Source of the DNA: Polyangiaceae bacterium
Lineage (GTDB): Bacteria; Myxococcota_A; Polyangia; Polyangiales; Polyangiaceae
Length of the DNA stretch: 64,000 bases
Direction of reading: 5' to 3'
NCBI GenBank assembly: GCA_016933275.1
Contig: JAFGBI010000225.1
Span: 94,622 to 158,621, forward strand
The notes beneath the pieces were generated by a model. The model did not search any database. It was given only the letters and a program-made list of their open reading frames with translations, and was not told where the DNA came from. A program made the translations under genes and the position numbers. Shown piece by piece: positions 9,587 through 19,789 of the stretch. Within the stretch, counting starts at the first letter, position 1. Each line of letters starts with the position of its first letter.

Positions 9587-10680
9587 CCCAACGGCGGCGT
9601 CGCTTGGTCCCGACCGAGGGCCGATCGGCTCGCCGGCGGCGACGGTGTCCTCCGAGGCGAAGGGGCGTCCCGATGGATATCCGCGCCCGCGACCGACGCT
9701 CGACGGCCCATTTCCTCCCCACGATCATCCTGACCGCCGCGTTGACACCGGCCCTCCTGCCCGCCTGCCGCTGCGAACGGGCAGAGGACCACGAGTCGTT
9801 GCCTGGCCCCCCGGCGAGCTCGTCGGCGACACCGACAGGCCCGACGATCCCTCTCCTCGCTACCGTTCGGGACCTCCGGAGCCGCGGCAAGGCAGAGTAT
9901 CGAGCACCCACGGAGGACGAGGCGAAGGAGTACCGCGTGTGGGTCGGCGCGATCGCCAAGGCGGCTTGGACGGACCGGCTCCCCACGCACCCGGCGCCGG
10001 AGGGCTTCTCGGGACGCCTGGGGAACGCCGGGGCGTTGTGGCTCCTTCAAGAGCAGCCGACGCGCAAGCGCGGCGCCGGGGTCGTGGTGATTCGGCCGAG
10101 CCGGGGGACATCCGTATTGGTCGAAGCGCCACACACCTTCTTCGACGAGGGGACGCTCGAGATCGCGCTGTCTATCTTCCACGGCATCGGAGCGCGCGGC
10201 CTGTTGGCGAACACCATGCATCGCTACGTGACCGTGCCCGAGACCCTACGCGGCGACAAGGACGAGGTCAGGAACGCGGTCAGCGATTTGGCGCACGAAG
10301 ACCGCACCTATTTCTCCGCCGCGCATCGCAGCCTGCTCGGCGTCGAGGCGCTGACCACGCTCCAGATCCACGGCTTCGCGGACGCCACTGCGCCCGGCGT
10401 GATGGCGGTGGTCAGCGCGGCGCGGACGACCGGAGATGCCCTCGCGGTGGCGCGGGCGTTGCGCGACGCGCTCGGCGACGATGTGGTGCGGGTCTACCCC
10501 GACGAGATCGATGTCCTGGGCGGCACCACCAACGTTCAAGCGAAGGCGTCACGGGAGCTCGGCCTCCCCTTCATCCACGTCGAGCTCTCGCGTTCGTTGC
10601 GCGATTCCGTCCGCGAGGACCCCGCGCTGGCGGCTCGGCTCGTCGAGGCATTTCGGACCCTGGAAGGGGCTGCTCGGTGA
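9583..10680 (+). CDS. Lipoprotein/periplasmic protein, possible amide hydrolase, sharing a domain with the PgsC-like C-terminus
   Basis: GTGA overlap with upstream gene; signal/lipobox-like TIILTAALTPALLPACRCE; motif DLAHEDRTYFSAAHR parallels DVRHANGAQSYFQLAHE in the PgsC-like protein. Confidence 0.6.
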   Translation: MTQRRRRLVPTEGRSARRRRRCPPRRRGVPMDIRARDRRSTAHFLPTIILTAALTPALLPACRCERAEDHESLPGPPASSSATPTGPTIPLLATVRDLRSRGKAEYRAPTEDEAKEYRVWVGAIAKAAWTDRLPTHPAPEGFSGRLGNAGALWLLQEQPTRKRGAGVVVIRPSRGTSVLVEAPHTFFDEGTLEIALSIFHGIGARGLLANTMHRYVTVPETLRGDKDEVRNAVSDLAHEDRTYFSAAHRSLLGVEALTTLQIHGFADATAPGVMAVVSAARTTGDALAVARALRDALGDDVVRVYPDEIDVLGGTTNVQAKASRELGLPFIHVELSRSLRDSVREDPALAARLVEAFRTLEGAAR

Positions 10681-10682
10681 GG

Positions 10683-13600
10683 ATGGGGGTTCGGCCTGAG
10701 AAACGCAGCGCCGAGCCGCGCGTCGAGATCGCTTGGGCCCGGCCACTTCCTGCCCTGGTGGCGTTCCTATTGCTGCTCCTCTCCCCGAGACACGCCGGAG
10801 CGACGCCGCCCGATCTCGCGTGGGTCCCGCCTTCCGAGCTGAGGCTGGTCGAGCTCTCGCATCCGACCCCTTCCGCCACCCTCGAAGAGGTGACAAACCT
10901 CGCGGAAGCGATCCCAATCGGGAAGGGAGAGGCGCTCCTCGTTCCCTCAGCGGGCGGCGAGCTCGTCCGCCTCGAAGGCGACGAGCTCGAGGTAGGGTTC
11001 GGCACGGGGATCGGCCCAACCCCCGACGCGGTGGTGTGGCCGCCGGCAAACGATCCGGGGCGCGTGCGCGAGATCCGCGTCCCGACCTGGGGGATGACCC
11101 AGTGCGTGGTCGTCCGCGGTCGCGACCACCGGCCCGTGACCGCCGTGGTCCGCGTCGCGGCGCGACGCGCGGATCCGATGCGATGGTTCCGCACCGACCA
11201 GGAGATCGCCGCTTGGTTGCGCGACCCCACGGCACCAACGCCGACCCTCGCCAATCCACTCGAGGATGCGCAGTCGATCGTAGACTTCCTCGCGGCCGCT
11301 CGGGATTCGTTCGAAGCGGCTGCGGGCCTCCCAGCGGTCCGGTGGCTTCTGCTCGAGCGATGGCTCGCTGACTCGGCCCGCTTTCGCCCACTCGACGCGC
11401 CGTTCTTCGCCAGCGGCGTGCCGCAGGTCACCGGGGGGACCGTCCCGCCGCCGAGCTCGCTCCGCCCCGTCGGACCGCGAGCAGCCCAGCGCATCGTCGA
11501 GACTGGACGATCGCTCCTTATTGACGCAAACGGCCTCGACGTCATCACGTTCCAGCTCGAGACGCGCGCCGATCGAGGATCCGTGGTTCGGATCCGGCAA
11601 GGGGAGGCCCTCGTCGCCGAGCTTCGCACGGATGTGCCCCAGCTCGCCCGAGACCGCGCCCGCTTCACCGCGCCGAGGGGAGTTCGGGCGGTCCCCTCCC
11701 AGGGTAGGGTCCGGCTCGAGGTCGCGGTGGGGACGGTGCGCGTCACGGTTCGGGGCTACGCGCAGCGCAATTCCGCGGGAGCGCCGTCGCTGCGCGAACG
11801 GAAGCGCCTGCTCCGACGGGCGGCCGCTGCGGAGCAAACCTCGGGGGCGAGCTCGAACACGTTGCGGGTAGTGGCGGCCCTCGCCAATGCCGAGGCGAAC
11901 CAGACGCGAAACGCGGTGACGGATGTGCTCGCACTGGCCGCGGATCCCGGAGTCCCGGCTGGTATGAGGGCGCTCCTGGTCCATGACGCCATCCGCAACG
12001 GGCTGGAGCTGTCGACGCTGGGGGAGCGGCTCGGCAAGCTCGCGGCAGCGACCTCGGGACTCCCCGCGACGCAGTCCGGTCCACTGCGGCGTTCGGCGCT
12101 CGAGTTCGTCGCCAGGGCGACCACGACCGTGCCCGATGACCTTCGCCCCCGAGATCTCTCCGGATTTCTGGCCGGCTCGGTCGAGCCTTCGGAGGCCGAA
12201 GAGATCCGGTTGTTGGTCGAGCTCCTGCTCCCGCCCCGGGATCGCGCCCGTTCGCTGACGACCGCGCGTGCCGAGGAGAGGGCGGCACGCTCGGCCAGGA
12301 GCCCCAACGTCACGAACCTCGCGGACCTCGCGTGGCGCCGGATTGCCCCATGGTCAAACCTCAAGGCAGGAGACAAAAGCCCGACGGTGCAGCGATTCGC
12401 CGCGGTCTTTGCGGAGCCGGACTCGAACGGACGGTGCTCGTGGAACGGCGCGGCGGGGTTGCGCTGGCTGGCGCTCGGCGAGGACGCCGAGGTCGACGTC
12501 AGCGAACGTGGCGGCACCCACACCCAGGTGGCGCTGGTGGGAGATCCTTCCGAGCCGCCCCATGATTCGCTGGTCGAGATCGAGGGGCAGCCCATGGCGG
12601 TCCACGGCGGCGCGAACCTCGGGAGTCGCATCGCCGTGCGTCCCGGCCGGCGTCTGTTCTCGCTCCGAAGCGGCGCCGGCGTGCTCGCCAAGATCCCGTC
12701 GGAGGGCGAGATCGACTGCGAACGGCTCCGCGACGAGGTCACCTGGGTGGTGGTGCGAGGGACGGCCGCCTTCCCGCTCCCCGGGGGTCCGGCGCTCACG
12801 GTGGCGAACGTCCTCGTGTCTCCGGAGACCCTCACCGGTCCGTCCGAGGTCGAGATCGAGGTCGGCGCCACGACCTACCGCGGGTGGGTTCACCCTCCGG
12901 CGACCGGCGGTCTCGAGGTGCCGATCCCACCGGACGCCACCCTGATGCGAGTTCGCGCGTCCCAGCCGCTCATGGTCCGGGTGCTCATGAGGATGCACCG
13001 TTGGCCGGAGCCCCCGCCTCCGAAAGCCGCGCCATCGACCGTGACGCCGCCGGCCGAGGCGGAGCTGATCGAGCAGATCCGTCAGGCCACGCGCGCGCTC
13101 CGACGGGCCACGGGAGCGCCGGGACGGATCGCTGCGTGGCGGGACCGAGCTCGGGCGCTGGAGGCCCTCACGTTCCTGCGCTACGCCGCGGCCGACCGCG
13201 GCCGACTGCTCGCGGCCGGCGGGGAACCCGACCCCGCGCCCGCCGCGCTCGGAGCCCCCCTCGCGATCGACCTCCTGCCCGGCAGCGGCGACGTCGAGCC
13301 GCTGGGTTCGCTACCGCTCATCCCGCCGCTCCCCCAGCCCAAGAACCCTGCCCCGCTGCGGGATGTGCTCAACGCCCGTGATCGCGGGGTGGAGCCGCGG
13401 ATCCTGCTCGAGAAGCTCGCCCCGAGCGCCGAGCGCTCGAACGCTGTCGATGCCCTGCTGCTCGCGGTCCTCGCCGAGGATCTCGGGGAGTCGAGCCTGG
13501 CGGCGCATGCCTATGAGCGGATCGGCCGCGCCCACGATTCCCCGCGTGCCCTCGCGCTCGCCAGCGGATTGAACGCCGATGCGGCGGTGGCCAACGACGA

Positions 13601-15602
13601 TCTCAAGGCAACCCTCGATGCCTACGTGCTCGCGCGGGAGGTCGCCGAACGGGACCCCCGCGCGGCGGGCGTGTTGGCGCGGCTCCAGGACTCGATGGAT
13701 TGGGAGGCCGTGGGCGCCGACGAGACGGCCGGCACCGCGCTCGTCGAGGCGTACCGCTACACGGATCCCGAGACAGCGCCGCTCGGCGTTCGGGTGCGAT
13801 CCGCGTTGCTCGATGGTCCCAGCTATGCGGTCCTAAGCTTCGGCGATCCCATCACTACGACGGTGCGCGCCGGTTCGAGCTACCGTGTCGATGCCCTGTG
13901 TCACGCGGTGGAGGGCCCGCACGAGGGCTGCCCGGTTCGGCTCGAGCTCGATGGCAAACCCACGCGCTGCCGGACGCTCGAAGACGATGGGGTGTCGTCG
14001 CCGGCCGGCGAGGACCAGCCGTCGCCTCCGCTGGAGATCGGGCTGGTCGGGTCGGACCGAACGATAGCCCACGAGCATTCCTGCTGGGTCGAGGCCCCGG
14101 AGATGGACGGACGCCTCGTGGTCACGCCGCCTTCGGATCGGGAGGTGCTGGCCTGGGTGGCCGTGCGCAGGTTCACCGAACAGGGACTGGAGCCCGTTAC
14201 CATCGTCGGACGGTGGTCGGAGGCCACGCGCGAGATGCCGTTCCGGATCCTCGTACGCGGCCCGACCGTGCTCCGGGTATCGGTCCGGGGCGAGAGTGGC
14301 ATCCTGCAGAACCTCGAGCGAGAGATCGCGATCGCCAACGCGGCCGGCGAAGCGGCCACGATACCTCTCGATCAGCGCTCCGACGACTACGCATGGCGGC
14401 GACCCGGTCGGGAACCGGTCGGGGTGGCCTCCACGAACTACGTCGTGCTCACGGAGCCCGGGTTGCACTCGGTGACGCTGGCGCCCGACCGCGGGCGAGC
14501 ATTCCTGAGGGTCGAGGTCGCCCGCGCGCGTCGAACACCCCGTCCCCGAGCGTCGGCGGCGAAGGACTCCGTCACCCCACCACTCGCGGGGACGAACGGC
14601 GGGCTGCCGCCCGTAGTGATACCCGCCGTCGGTTGGGATCCGGAGCTCGGGATGCTCACCCTCGGCGCGGAGGCCAGCTTCGTCGTGGCCGATCTGTCGG
14701 AAGGAGATCGGGATCCACAGTCGGACTACTTCCAACTCACGCTCGCTGCCCGGCGCTCCTTCGACGCGCTCCCGACCTCCCTGAGGTTCGCGCTGCTCGG
14801 TCGCGCCCGCCACGGACCGGAGACCATGGGAACCGAAGCGAGGATCGGGTTCAGACGGACCGCGTGGACCCCTGCGGCCTTCGCGTTCGGACGCCTCCTC
14901 GCGCAGCGTTTCCCCTCGGTGACCGCGGCCGGCTTCTATGGCCTCGTCGGCGTTTCGCACGCGGAGCGGCTCGCTCGTGACCTCAACCTGGTGTCGCTGG
15001 GCTCGGCCGCGCTGCGCGTGGTGGACCGCCGGGCAGCAGACCTCGACGAGGTCGACCCCGGGATCTACGCTCCCTACTCGGCGGCCCACCCGACATCCCT
15101 CGACCTGCAGGTCCGGCTGGAGGAGAGGCCGTTCGTCGACCTGCGGGGGCGGGTCGGCTCGATCGCTCGTTTCCTCCCCGAGAAGCGGACCCTCGATCGA
15201 GTCGAGGGCTTCGTGCAGGGCACGCTCCTCGGTGGCAACGGGCTCGCCCCAGAGATCGACCTGGAGCTCAGCGCCAGCATCCGCCCCACCACGGTCGCGC
15301 GCGACGAGGCCTTCATCCGCTATGTGGCGGCCTCTTCCGTGGGTTTTTCTGCCTGGGCGAGCGACTCCAGCTACCTCGCGCTGCTCGGCTCCCTGACCTT
15401 CTTCGCTGACGCGCCGCCGACCAACGCGCGAGGTAGCGGGGTCGCGGGGATGATCGGGCTCAGCTACGACCATGTCTCGCGCCGCGGCGTACGGGATCTC
15501 GACGCGGGAGCGCGGTCCTTCCCGGACCGACGGGAGGAGGGCCATGCCCCACCGAACCGAATCCCGCCGCGCGGCCATCCATTCTGGGAGCCCTCTCGGT
15601 GA
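10683..15602 (+). CDS. Very large (~1639 aa) secreted protein with predicted C-terminal outer-membrane beta-barrel
   Basis: In-frame ATG at 10683 (the track ORF from 9408 is an artefactual extension through upstream genes). Signal peptide LPALVAFLLLLLSPRHAGA; helical/TPR-like middle; alternating-strand C-terminus (YFQLTLAARRSF.. VGLVGVSHAERLARDLNLVSLGSAALRVV..). Confidence 0.6.
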   Translation: MGVRPEKRSAEPRVEIAWARPLPALVAFLLLLLSPRHAGATPPDLAWVPPSELRLVELSHPTPSATLEEVTNLAEAIPIGKGEALLVPSAGGELVRLEGDELEVGFGTGIGPTPDAVVWPPANDPGRVREIRVPTWGMTQCVVVRGRDHRPVTAVVRVAARRADPMRWFRTDQEIAAWLRDPTAPTPTLANPLEDAQSIVDFLAAARDSFEAAAGLPAVRWLLLERWLADSARFRPLDAPFFASGVPQVTGGTVPPPSSLRPVGPRAAQRIVETGRSLLIDANGLDVITFQLETRADRGSVVRIRQGEALVAELRTDVPQLARDRARFTAPRGVRAVPSQGRVRLEVAVGTVRVTVRGYAQRNSAGAPSLRERKRLLRRAAAAEQTSGASSNTLRVVAALANAEANQTRNAVTDVLALAADPGVPAGMRALLVHDAIRNGLELSTLGERLGKLAAATSGLPATQSGPLRRSALEFVARATTTVPDDLRPRDLSGFLAGSVEPSEAEEIRLLVELLLPPRDRARSLTTARAEERAARSARSPNVTNLADLAWRRIAPWSNLKAGDKSPTVQRFAAVFAEPDSNGRCSWNGAAGLRWLALGEDAEVDVSERGGTHTQVALVGDPSEPPHDSLVEIEGQPMAVHGGANLGSRIAVRPGRRLFSLRSGAGVLAKIPSEGEIDCERLRDEVTWVVVRGTAAFPLPGGPALTVANVLVSPETLTGPSEVEIEVGATTYRGWVHPPATGGLEVPIPPDATLMRVRASQPLMVRVLMRMHRWPEPPPPKAAPSTVTPPAEAELIEQIRQATRALRRATGAPGRIAAWRDRARALEALTFLRYAAADRGRLLAAGGEPDPAPAALGAPLAIDLLPGSGDVEPLGSLPLIPPLPQPKNPAPLRDVLNARDRGVEPRILLEKLAPSAERSNAVDALLLAVLAEDLGESSLAAHAYERIGRAHDSPRALALASGLNADAAVANDDLKATLDAYVLAREVAERDPRAAGVLARLQDSMDWEAVGADETAGTALVEAYRYTDPETAPLGVRVRSALLDGPSYAVLSFGDPITTTVRAGSSYRVDALCHAVEGPHEGCPVRLELDGKPTRCRTLEDDGVSSPAGEDQPSPPLEIGLVGSDRTIAHEHSCWVEAPEMDGRLVVTPPSDREVLAWVAVRRFTEQGLEPVTIVGRWSEATREMPFRILVRGPTVLRVSVRGESGILQNLEREIAIANAAGEAATIPLDQRSDDYAWRRPGREPVGVASTNYVVLTEPGLHSVTLAPDRGRAFLRVEVARARRTPRPRASAAKDSVTPPLAGTNGGLPPVVIPAVGWDPELGMLTLGAEASFVVADLSEGDRDPQSDYFQLTLAARRSFDALPTSLRFALLGRARHGPETMGTEARIGFRRTAWTPAAFAFGRLLAQRFPSVTAAGFYGLVGVSHAERLARDLNLVSLGSAALRVVDRRAADLDEVDPGIYAPYSAAHPTSLDLQVRLEERPFVDLRGRVGSIARFLPEKRTLDRVEGFVQGTLLGGNGLAPEIDLELSASIRPTTVARDEAFIRYVAASSVGFSAWASDSSYLALLGSLTFFADAPPTNARGSGVAGMIGLSYDHVSRRGVRDLDAGARSFPDRREEGHAPPNRIPPRGHPFWEPSR

Positions 15603-18600
15603 CCCCGAGCAGCCCGGCCGAGGCCGTGCTTCGCAGACTGGAGGGTGCGGTGCCGCCCCTCCAGGTGAGGCTGCGGCGCCCGACCCTCGCGGCGCTCGCG
15701 GGACGGGTGCTCGCCCTGACCGCGGGCACCGTGGACAGCCCGGGCCAGCTGGTCAACACCTTGCTCCGAGCCGCAGCGGAGGCCCTGACCCGACGTGACC
15801 AGCTCGAGCAACGCAGTCAGACGATCGCCCGAGAAGCGAGCGCCGCCCTCAGCGACGTCGAGCGGTCGCGGCACTTGGTCGAGCTCCTCGGCACCATCGT
15901 CGGCGACCACGTCGAGTTGCTCCGAGACCTCGGGGCGATGCGGCGCTGGCTCGACCACGAGGCGATCCTCGATCGTATCGGGGGGCTCGCCGCGGCCGAA
16001 CTCGACGAGGTCGAAGTCGCCTGCTTGGCCGCGGCGGGCCTGGTGACGGAGCTCGATTCCGCTGCGGTGATGGATCTGGATCCCGCCGCGACCGTCACGC
16101 TCGCGCTGAACCTCGCGAAGCGCGCCCAGGTGGAGGTCGTGGTCGTGGCCGCCCTGCGGGCAGCCACGGCCATCCTCGGTCGCCTTCCGGGACCCGAACG
16201 CCTGATGGTGCTCGGCCTCGTCGGGTTCCGCGAGCTGTGCGGCTGGGTCGACGACGAACGGCGGGAGCCTTGGATACGGGCGGCCGCCCTGGAGGCGGCC
16301 GTCAAGGCCGCCCCGAACGACGCGCGCACGATCCTCGCCAGCGCCCTCGCACAGCGCGAGGGTCGCGACGGGATGATCGTGCGGAGCGCCGCGTTGCGGC
16401 TCACGGCGACCGCCGAGTCCGGCGGCGCGTGGCAACACGGGGTCGCCTGGACGGCGGCTGAGGATCCGAGCGAGCACGTGCGCCAAACCCTGGCCTGCTC
16501 GCTCGTCACCATCGGCGGCCGCAGAGCCGCGGAGCATCTGACCCATCTCGCAACCCAGGATCCGGCGGAGCGGGTCCGCGCGTTCGCCCTGCGGGAGCTT
16601 TACCGAGGAGCAGCCCGGCGGCAGGAACTCGCCAGAGCAGCCTTCGGCTGCACGCTCACCCTGCTCGACGCCGCCGCGACCGAGCCCGACAAGGTCGGTC
16701 GCCTCATCGTCCTCGTGATGGCGCTCGAGTTACCGCGGATCGCGTGCGGCGTCGGGGCCCCGTTGCCCGCCGCCGAGTTCGTCGAGCCGCTCAGCGTCCT
16801 GGTCCAAAAGGCGAGCCTCGATCCGGATCTCGTGGAGCGCCTCGCCGCGGTCCTTCGCGCCATGGAGGTCGCCGCTCATCCGGAGCTCGAGGACATGCGG
16901 CGGTTGTTCGCCGGCGAGCTCGCCGATCTGGTCGAGAACCATCGGGTCGTCGTCGAGCTCTTCCCCGAGACGCCGACGGGACAGATCGAGAAGGCCCTCG
17001 CGGTGGCGGCTCGCGACGACCTGTCCGTCTCGCTCGATCCGCTTCGTCCCGGGCGGTTCCGCCTGGTGCGGGGGGAGCCGCAGCGCTTTCGGTGGTGGCG
17101 CTGGCTCTTCGAGCTCAGGACACCCGAACCCGACAAGCGCCAGGCGTTCCTGCACAGCTACGCCGCCGCCGACCGCTCCCAATTCGTCGTGCCTCCGTTC
17201 GGCATGGGAGAGGTGACCCCGACCCGGGTCCCGGGGATGCGCCGCATGATCGCGGCCATCAAGAGCTGGGGGGTGTTTCTGCCCCGCGTGGACGACTTCT
17301 TCGCGGCGCTCTCTGGGCGCCAACGTGAGCGAAGGGTGGTAACGACCCTCGGCACCCTGGTGATCGCAGCTCCGCCCACGGCCTGGCAGCGCTGGAAGGC
17401 GCGCGGGGTGCTCGTCCTGCGCTACGTCAAGCTGGCACGCCTGCGTGAGGTAGCCCTCGCGGCCAGCGACGCCAAGACTCAAAGATCCTATGTCGGCGCC
17501 TTTCGCGACCTCGGCTTCGCGGTCCACGTCGAGAACACATCGGGCACGATCGGAGGCGTCAACTACGAGCTCGGAACGACCCTCACCGGACGGTATCTCT
17601 CGATGCTCGCGGGTCTGCCAACCTTCATCGATCCGATCGTGAACGAGTTTCTGCGGCCGACTGGGAGCTCGGCGCTCCATCTCTCGCTGGTCGCCTGGAC
17701 GGCCTTCGCGTGGATGATCGTGCGCGCGGCGTGGATCCGCGCCCGCATCGAGCATTCCCGCCGGGCCGTGCCGCTGACCGTGGGCGGCTGGGGCAGCCGT
17801 GGCAAGAGCGGTTCGGAGCGGATCAAGTCGGCGCTCTTCCACGCGCTTCGCTTCGATGTCGTGGTCAAGACCACCGGTTGCGAGGCGATGTTCATCCACG
17901 CGCGCCGGGACCGCCCCGCCCGGGAGATCTTCGTCTATCGACCGTACGGCAAGGCTACGATCTGGGAGCAACGCGCGCTCTTGGGATACGCGGAATCGCT
18001 CCACGCGCAGGTCTTCATGTGGGAGTGCATGGCGCTCCGGCCGCAATTCGTCGAGCTGTTGGAGAGCGAGTGGATGCGTGACGACGTGACGACGCTGACC
18101 AACGCCTATCCCGACCACGAAGACGTGATGGGGCCGTCCGGCGAAGACGTGGCTCGGGTCATCGCGACGTTCATGCCGCACGGCGGGACGGTCCTCACCG
18201 CCGAACAGGAGCTGCTGCCGATCATCGACGAGTCGGCGCGACGGCGAGGGAACCGCTTCGTGCCCGTCCCGGACCTCGAGGCGCTCCTGCTCCCCGCCGA
18301 CATGCTCGCGAGGTACCCCTACGCCGAGCACCCGCGCAACATCGCGCTGGCGCTGGCCCTCGCGGAGCATTTCGGCGTCGACCGCGAGTGGGCGCTCGCC
18401 AAGATGGCCGACCACGTGGTCCCCGATCTCGGCGTCCTCAAGACCTACCCCACGGTGGTCCATCGTGGACGCAGCCTCACCTTCATGAATGGCATGAGCG
18501 CCAACGAACGCGCGGGGTTCATGTCGAACTGGGTCCGGCTTGAGCTGGACAAGATCGACCCGGACGAGCACGCCGGCACCGTGACCGTGGCGGTGGTGAA

Positions 18601-19789
18601 CAACCGCGCCGACCGTGTCCCGCGCTCCCGCGTCTTCGCGGAGATCCTGACGCGCGACGTCACATTCGACCACGTCGTCGTCATCGGCAGCAACCTGAGC
18701 GGGATGGCGCAATTCCTCGAGGAGTCTCTCGACCGGTGGCTCGCCACCGTGAGCGTCGGATCCGAGACGAAGGAGACCGCGCACGGGAACCTCCACGAGC
18801 TCATCAAGCGCCTCCGCGTCGTTCACCACCCGAAGACGCTCGGGCGGCGCCTCGACCTGATCCTCGAGGCCGCGGGTGTCCCCGACGAGACGCGTGGTGC
18901 GCGGGTCGGCGTGCTCGTCGGGGTCGCCACCGCCCCCGGCGAGGCGGACGCCGAATCCGTCGCGCGGGACGCCCTCGCGACCGGAGATGCTGCGAGCGAA
19001 GCGAACCAGGACGCTCTCCCCCACCTCTTACGCCTCGTCCGCGAGTATCGCAGCGCCCACGAGCAGCTCTCTCGGGTCCACTGCGCGATCGAGAAGGGGG
19101 ATCCCGCGCAGGCGGACCGCCTGCTCCGCGCATGGCTCCGCGCCCTCGCGCTCGCCCGCAACACCCAGGTGACGGACTACCATGCCACTGGGGACCAGAT
19201 CATCGACCACGTGGCGCGCCAGGTCCCTCCCGGTCACGACGCGCGGGTCCTCGGATGCCAGAACATCAAGGGGACCGGCCTCGACTTCGCCTACCGCTGG
19301 GTGAGTGTCGGTGACGTGGACACGGCGTTGCGCCGGCTCGAATCGGAGCCCGGACGCCGCGCGGACGCCATCCGCTGGCTGCGCTCGCACGGCGACTACG
19401 GCCTATGCGACTCGAGGATGGCTCGCGCCAGGGTGGCCGCGATCCGCGACGACGAGGCGACCGAGTGGGATCCCTTTCGCGCCGATCTGAACGCCCTCGT
19501 CGCCCACCTCGACCAGGTGGTAGCGGCGAGACTCACCCGGCTCGCCGCCGCTCCGAAGCGGTCCTGGTTCGCAAAGGCGCTCGACACGATCGAGCCGTTC
19601 GTCGACCACCTCGACTCGATCCGCCGCCACCGCACCTCGCGCCGGATCATGCAGGATCTCTTCGCCCAACGCGTCAGCCAGAGCCGGGCCGCGGTGCTCC
19701 TCCGCGAGCTCACCGATCGCAGCAAGGGCGGATGGCTCGCGAAGGACTTCGAGAACTGGAAGAAGCGGAGGCGGAAGCGGCGAGCGTGA
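15599..19789 (+). CDS. PgsB/CapB-like Mur-ligase-family synthetase with ~700-aa N-terminal HEAT-like repeat region
   Basis: P-loop and PgsB motifs: GGWGSRGKSGSERIKSALFHALRFDVVVKTTGCEAMFIH; TTLTNAYPDHEDVMGPSGEDVARVI; VVNNRADRVPRSRVFAEIL. GTGA overlap with upstream gene. Confidence 0.75.
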   Translation: MTPSSPAEAVLRRLEGAVPPLQVRLRRPTLAALAGRVLALTAGTVDSPGQLVNTLLRAAAEALTRRDQLEQRSQTIAREASAALSDVERSRHLVELLGTIVGDHVELLRDLGAMRRWLDHEAILDRIGGLAAAELDEVEVACLAAAGLVTELDSAAVMDLDPAATVTLALNLAKRAQVEVVVVAALRAATAILGRLPGPERLMVLGLVGFRELCGWVDDERREPWIRAAALEAAVKAAPNDARTILASALAQREGRDGMIVRSAALRLTATAESGGAWQHGVAWTAAEDPSEHVRQTLACSLVTIGGRRAAEHLTHLATQDPAERVRAFALRELYRGAARRQELARAAFGCTLTLLDAAATEPDKVGRLIVLVMALELPRIACGVGAPLPAAEFVEPLSVLVQKASLDPDLVERLAAVLRAMEVAAHPELEDMRRLFAGELADLVENHRVVVELFPETPTGQIEKALAVAARDDLSVSLDPLRPGRFRLVRGEPQRFRWWRWLFELRTPEPDKRQAFLHSYAAADRSQFVVPPFGMGEVTPTRVPGMRRMIAAIKSWGVFLPRVDDFFAALSGRQRERRVVTTLGTLVIAAPPTAWQRWKARGVLVLRYVKLARLREVALAASDAKTQRSYVGAFRDLGFAVHVENTSGTIGGVNYELGTTLTGRYLSMLAGLPTFIDPIVNEFLRPTGSSALHLSLVAWTAFAWMIVRAAWIRARIEHSRRAVPLTVGGWGSRGKSGSERIKSALFHALRFDVVVKTTGCEAMFIHARRDRPAREIFVYRPYGKATIWEQRALLGYAESLHAQVFMWECMALRPQFVELLESEWMRDDVTTLTNAYPDHEDVMGPSGEDVARVIATFMPHGGTVLTAEQELLPIIDESARRRGNRFVPVPDLEALLLPADMLARYPYAEHPRNIALALALAEHFGVDREWALAKMADHVVPDLGVLKTYPTVVHRGRSLTFMNGMSANERAGFMSNWVRLELDKIDPDEHAGTVTVAVVNNRADRVPRSRVFAEILTRDVTFDHVVVIGSNLSGMAQFLEESLDRWLATVSVGSETKETAHGNLHELIKRLRVVHHPKTLGRRLDLILEAAGVPDETRGARVGVLVGVATAPGEADAESVARDALATGDAASEANQDALPHLLRLVREYRSAHEQLSRVHCAIEKGDPAQADRLLRAWLRALALARNTQVTDYHATGDQIIDHVARQVPPGHDARVLGCQNIKGTGLDFAYRWVSVGDVDTALRRLESEPGRRADAIRWLRSHGDYGLCDSRMARARVAAIRDDEATEWDPFRADLNALVAHLDQVVAARLTRLAAAPKRSWFAKALDTIEPFVDHLDSIRRHRTSRRIMQDLFAQRVSQSRAAVLLRELTDRSKGGWLAKDFENWKKRRRKRRA

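Noticed and set aside
9408-15602. Single 2064-aa ORF from the track
   Set aside because: The first ~425 codons run out of frame through two convincing upstream genes (7175-9586, 9583-10680). The real start is the ATG at 10683 with a signal peptide.
16730-19024. 764-aa minus-strand ORF
   Set aside because: Antisense of the PgsB-like gene; no domain-like pattern.
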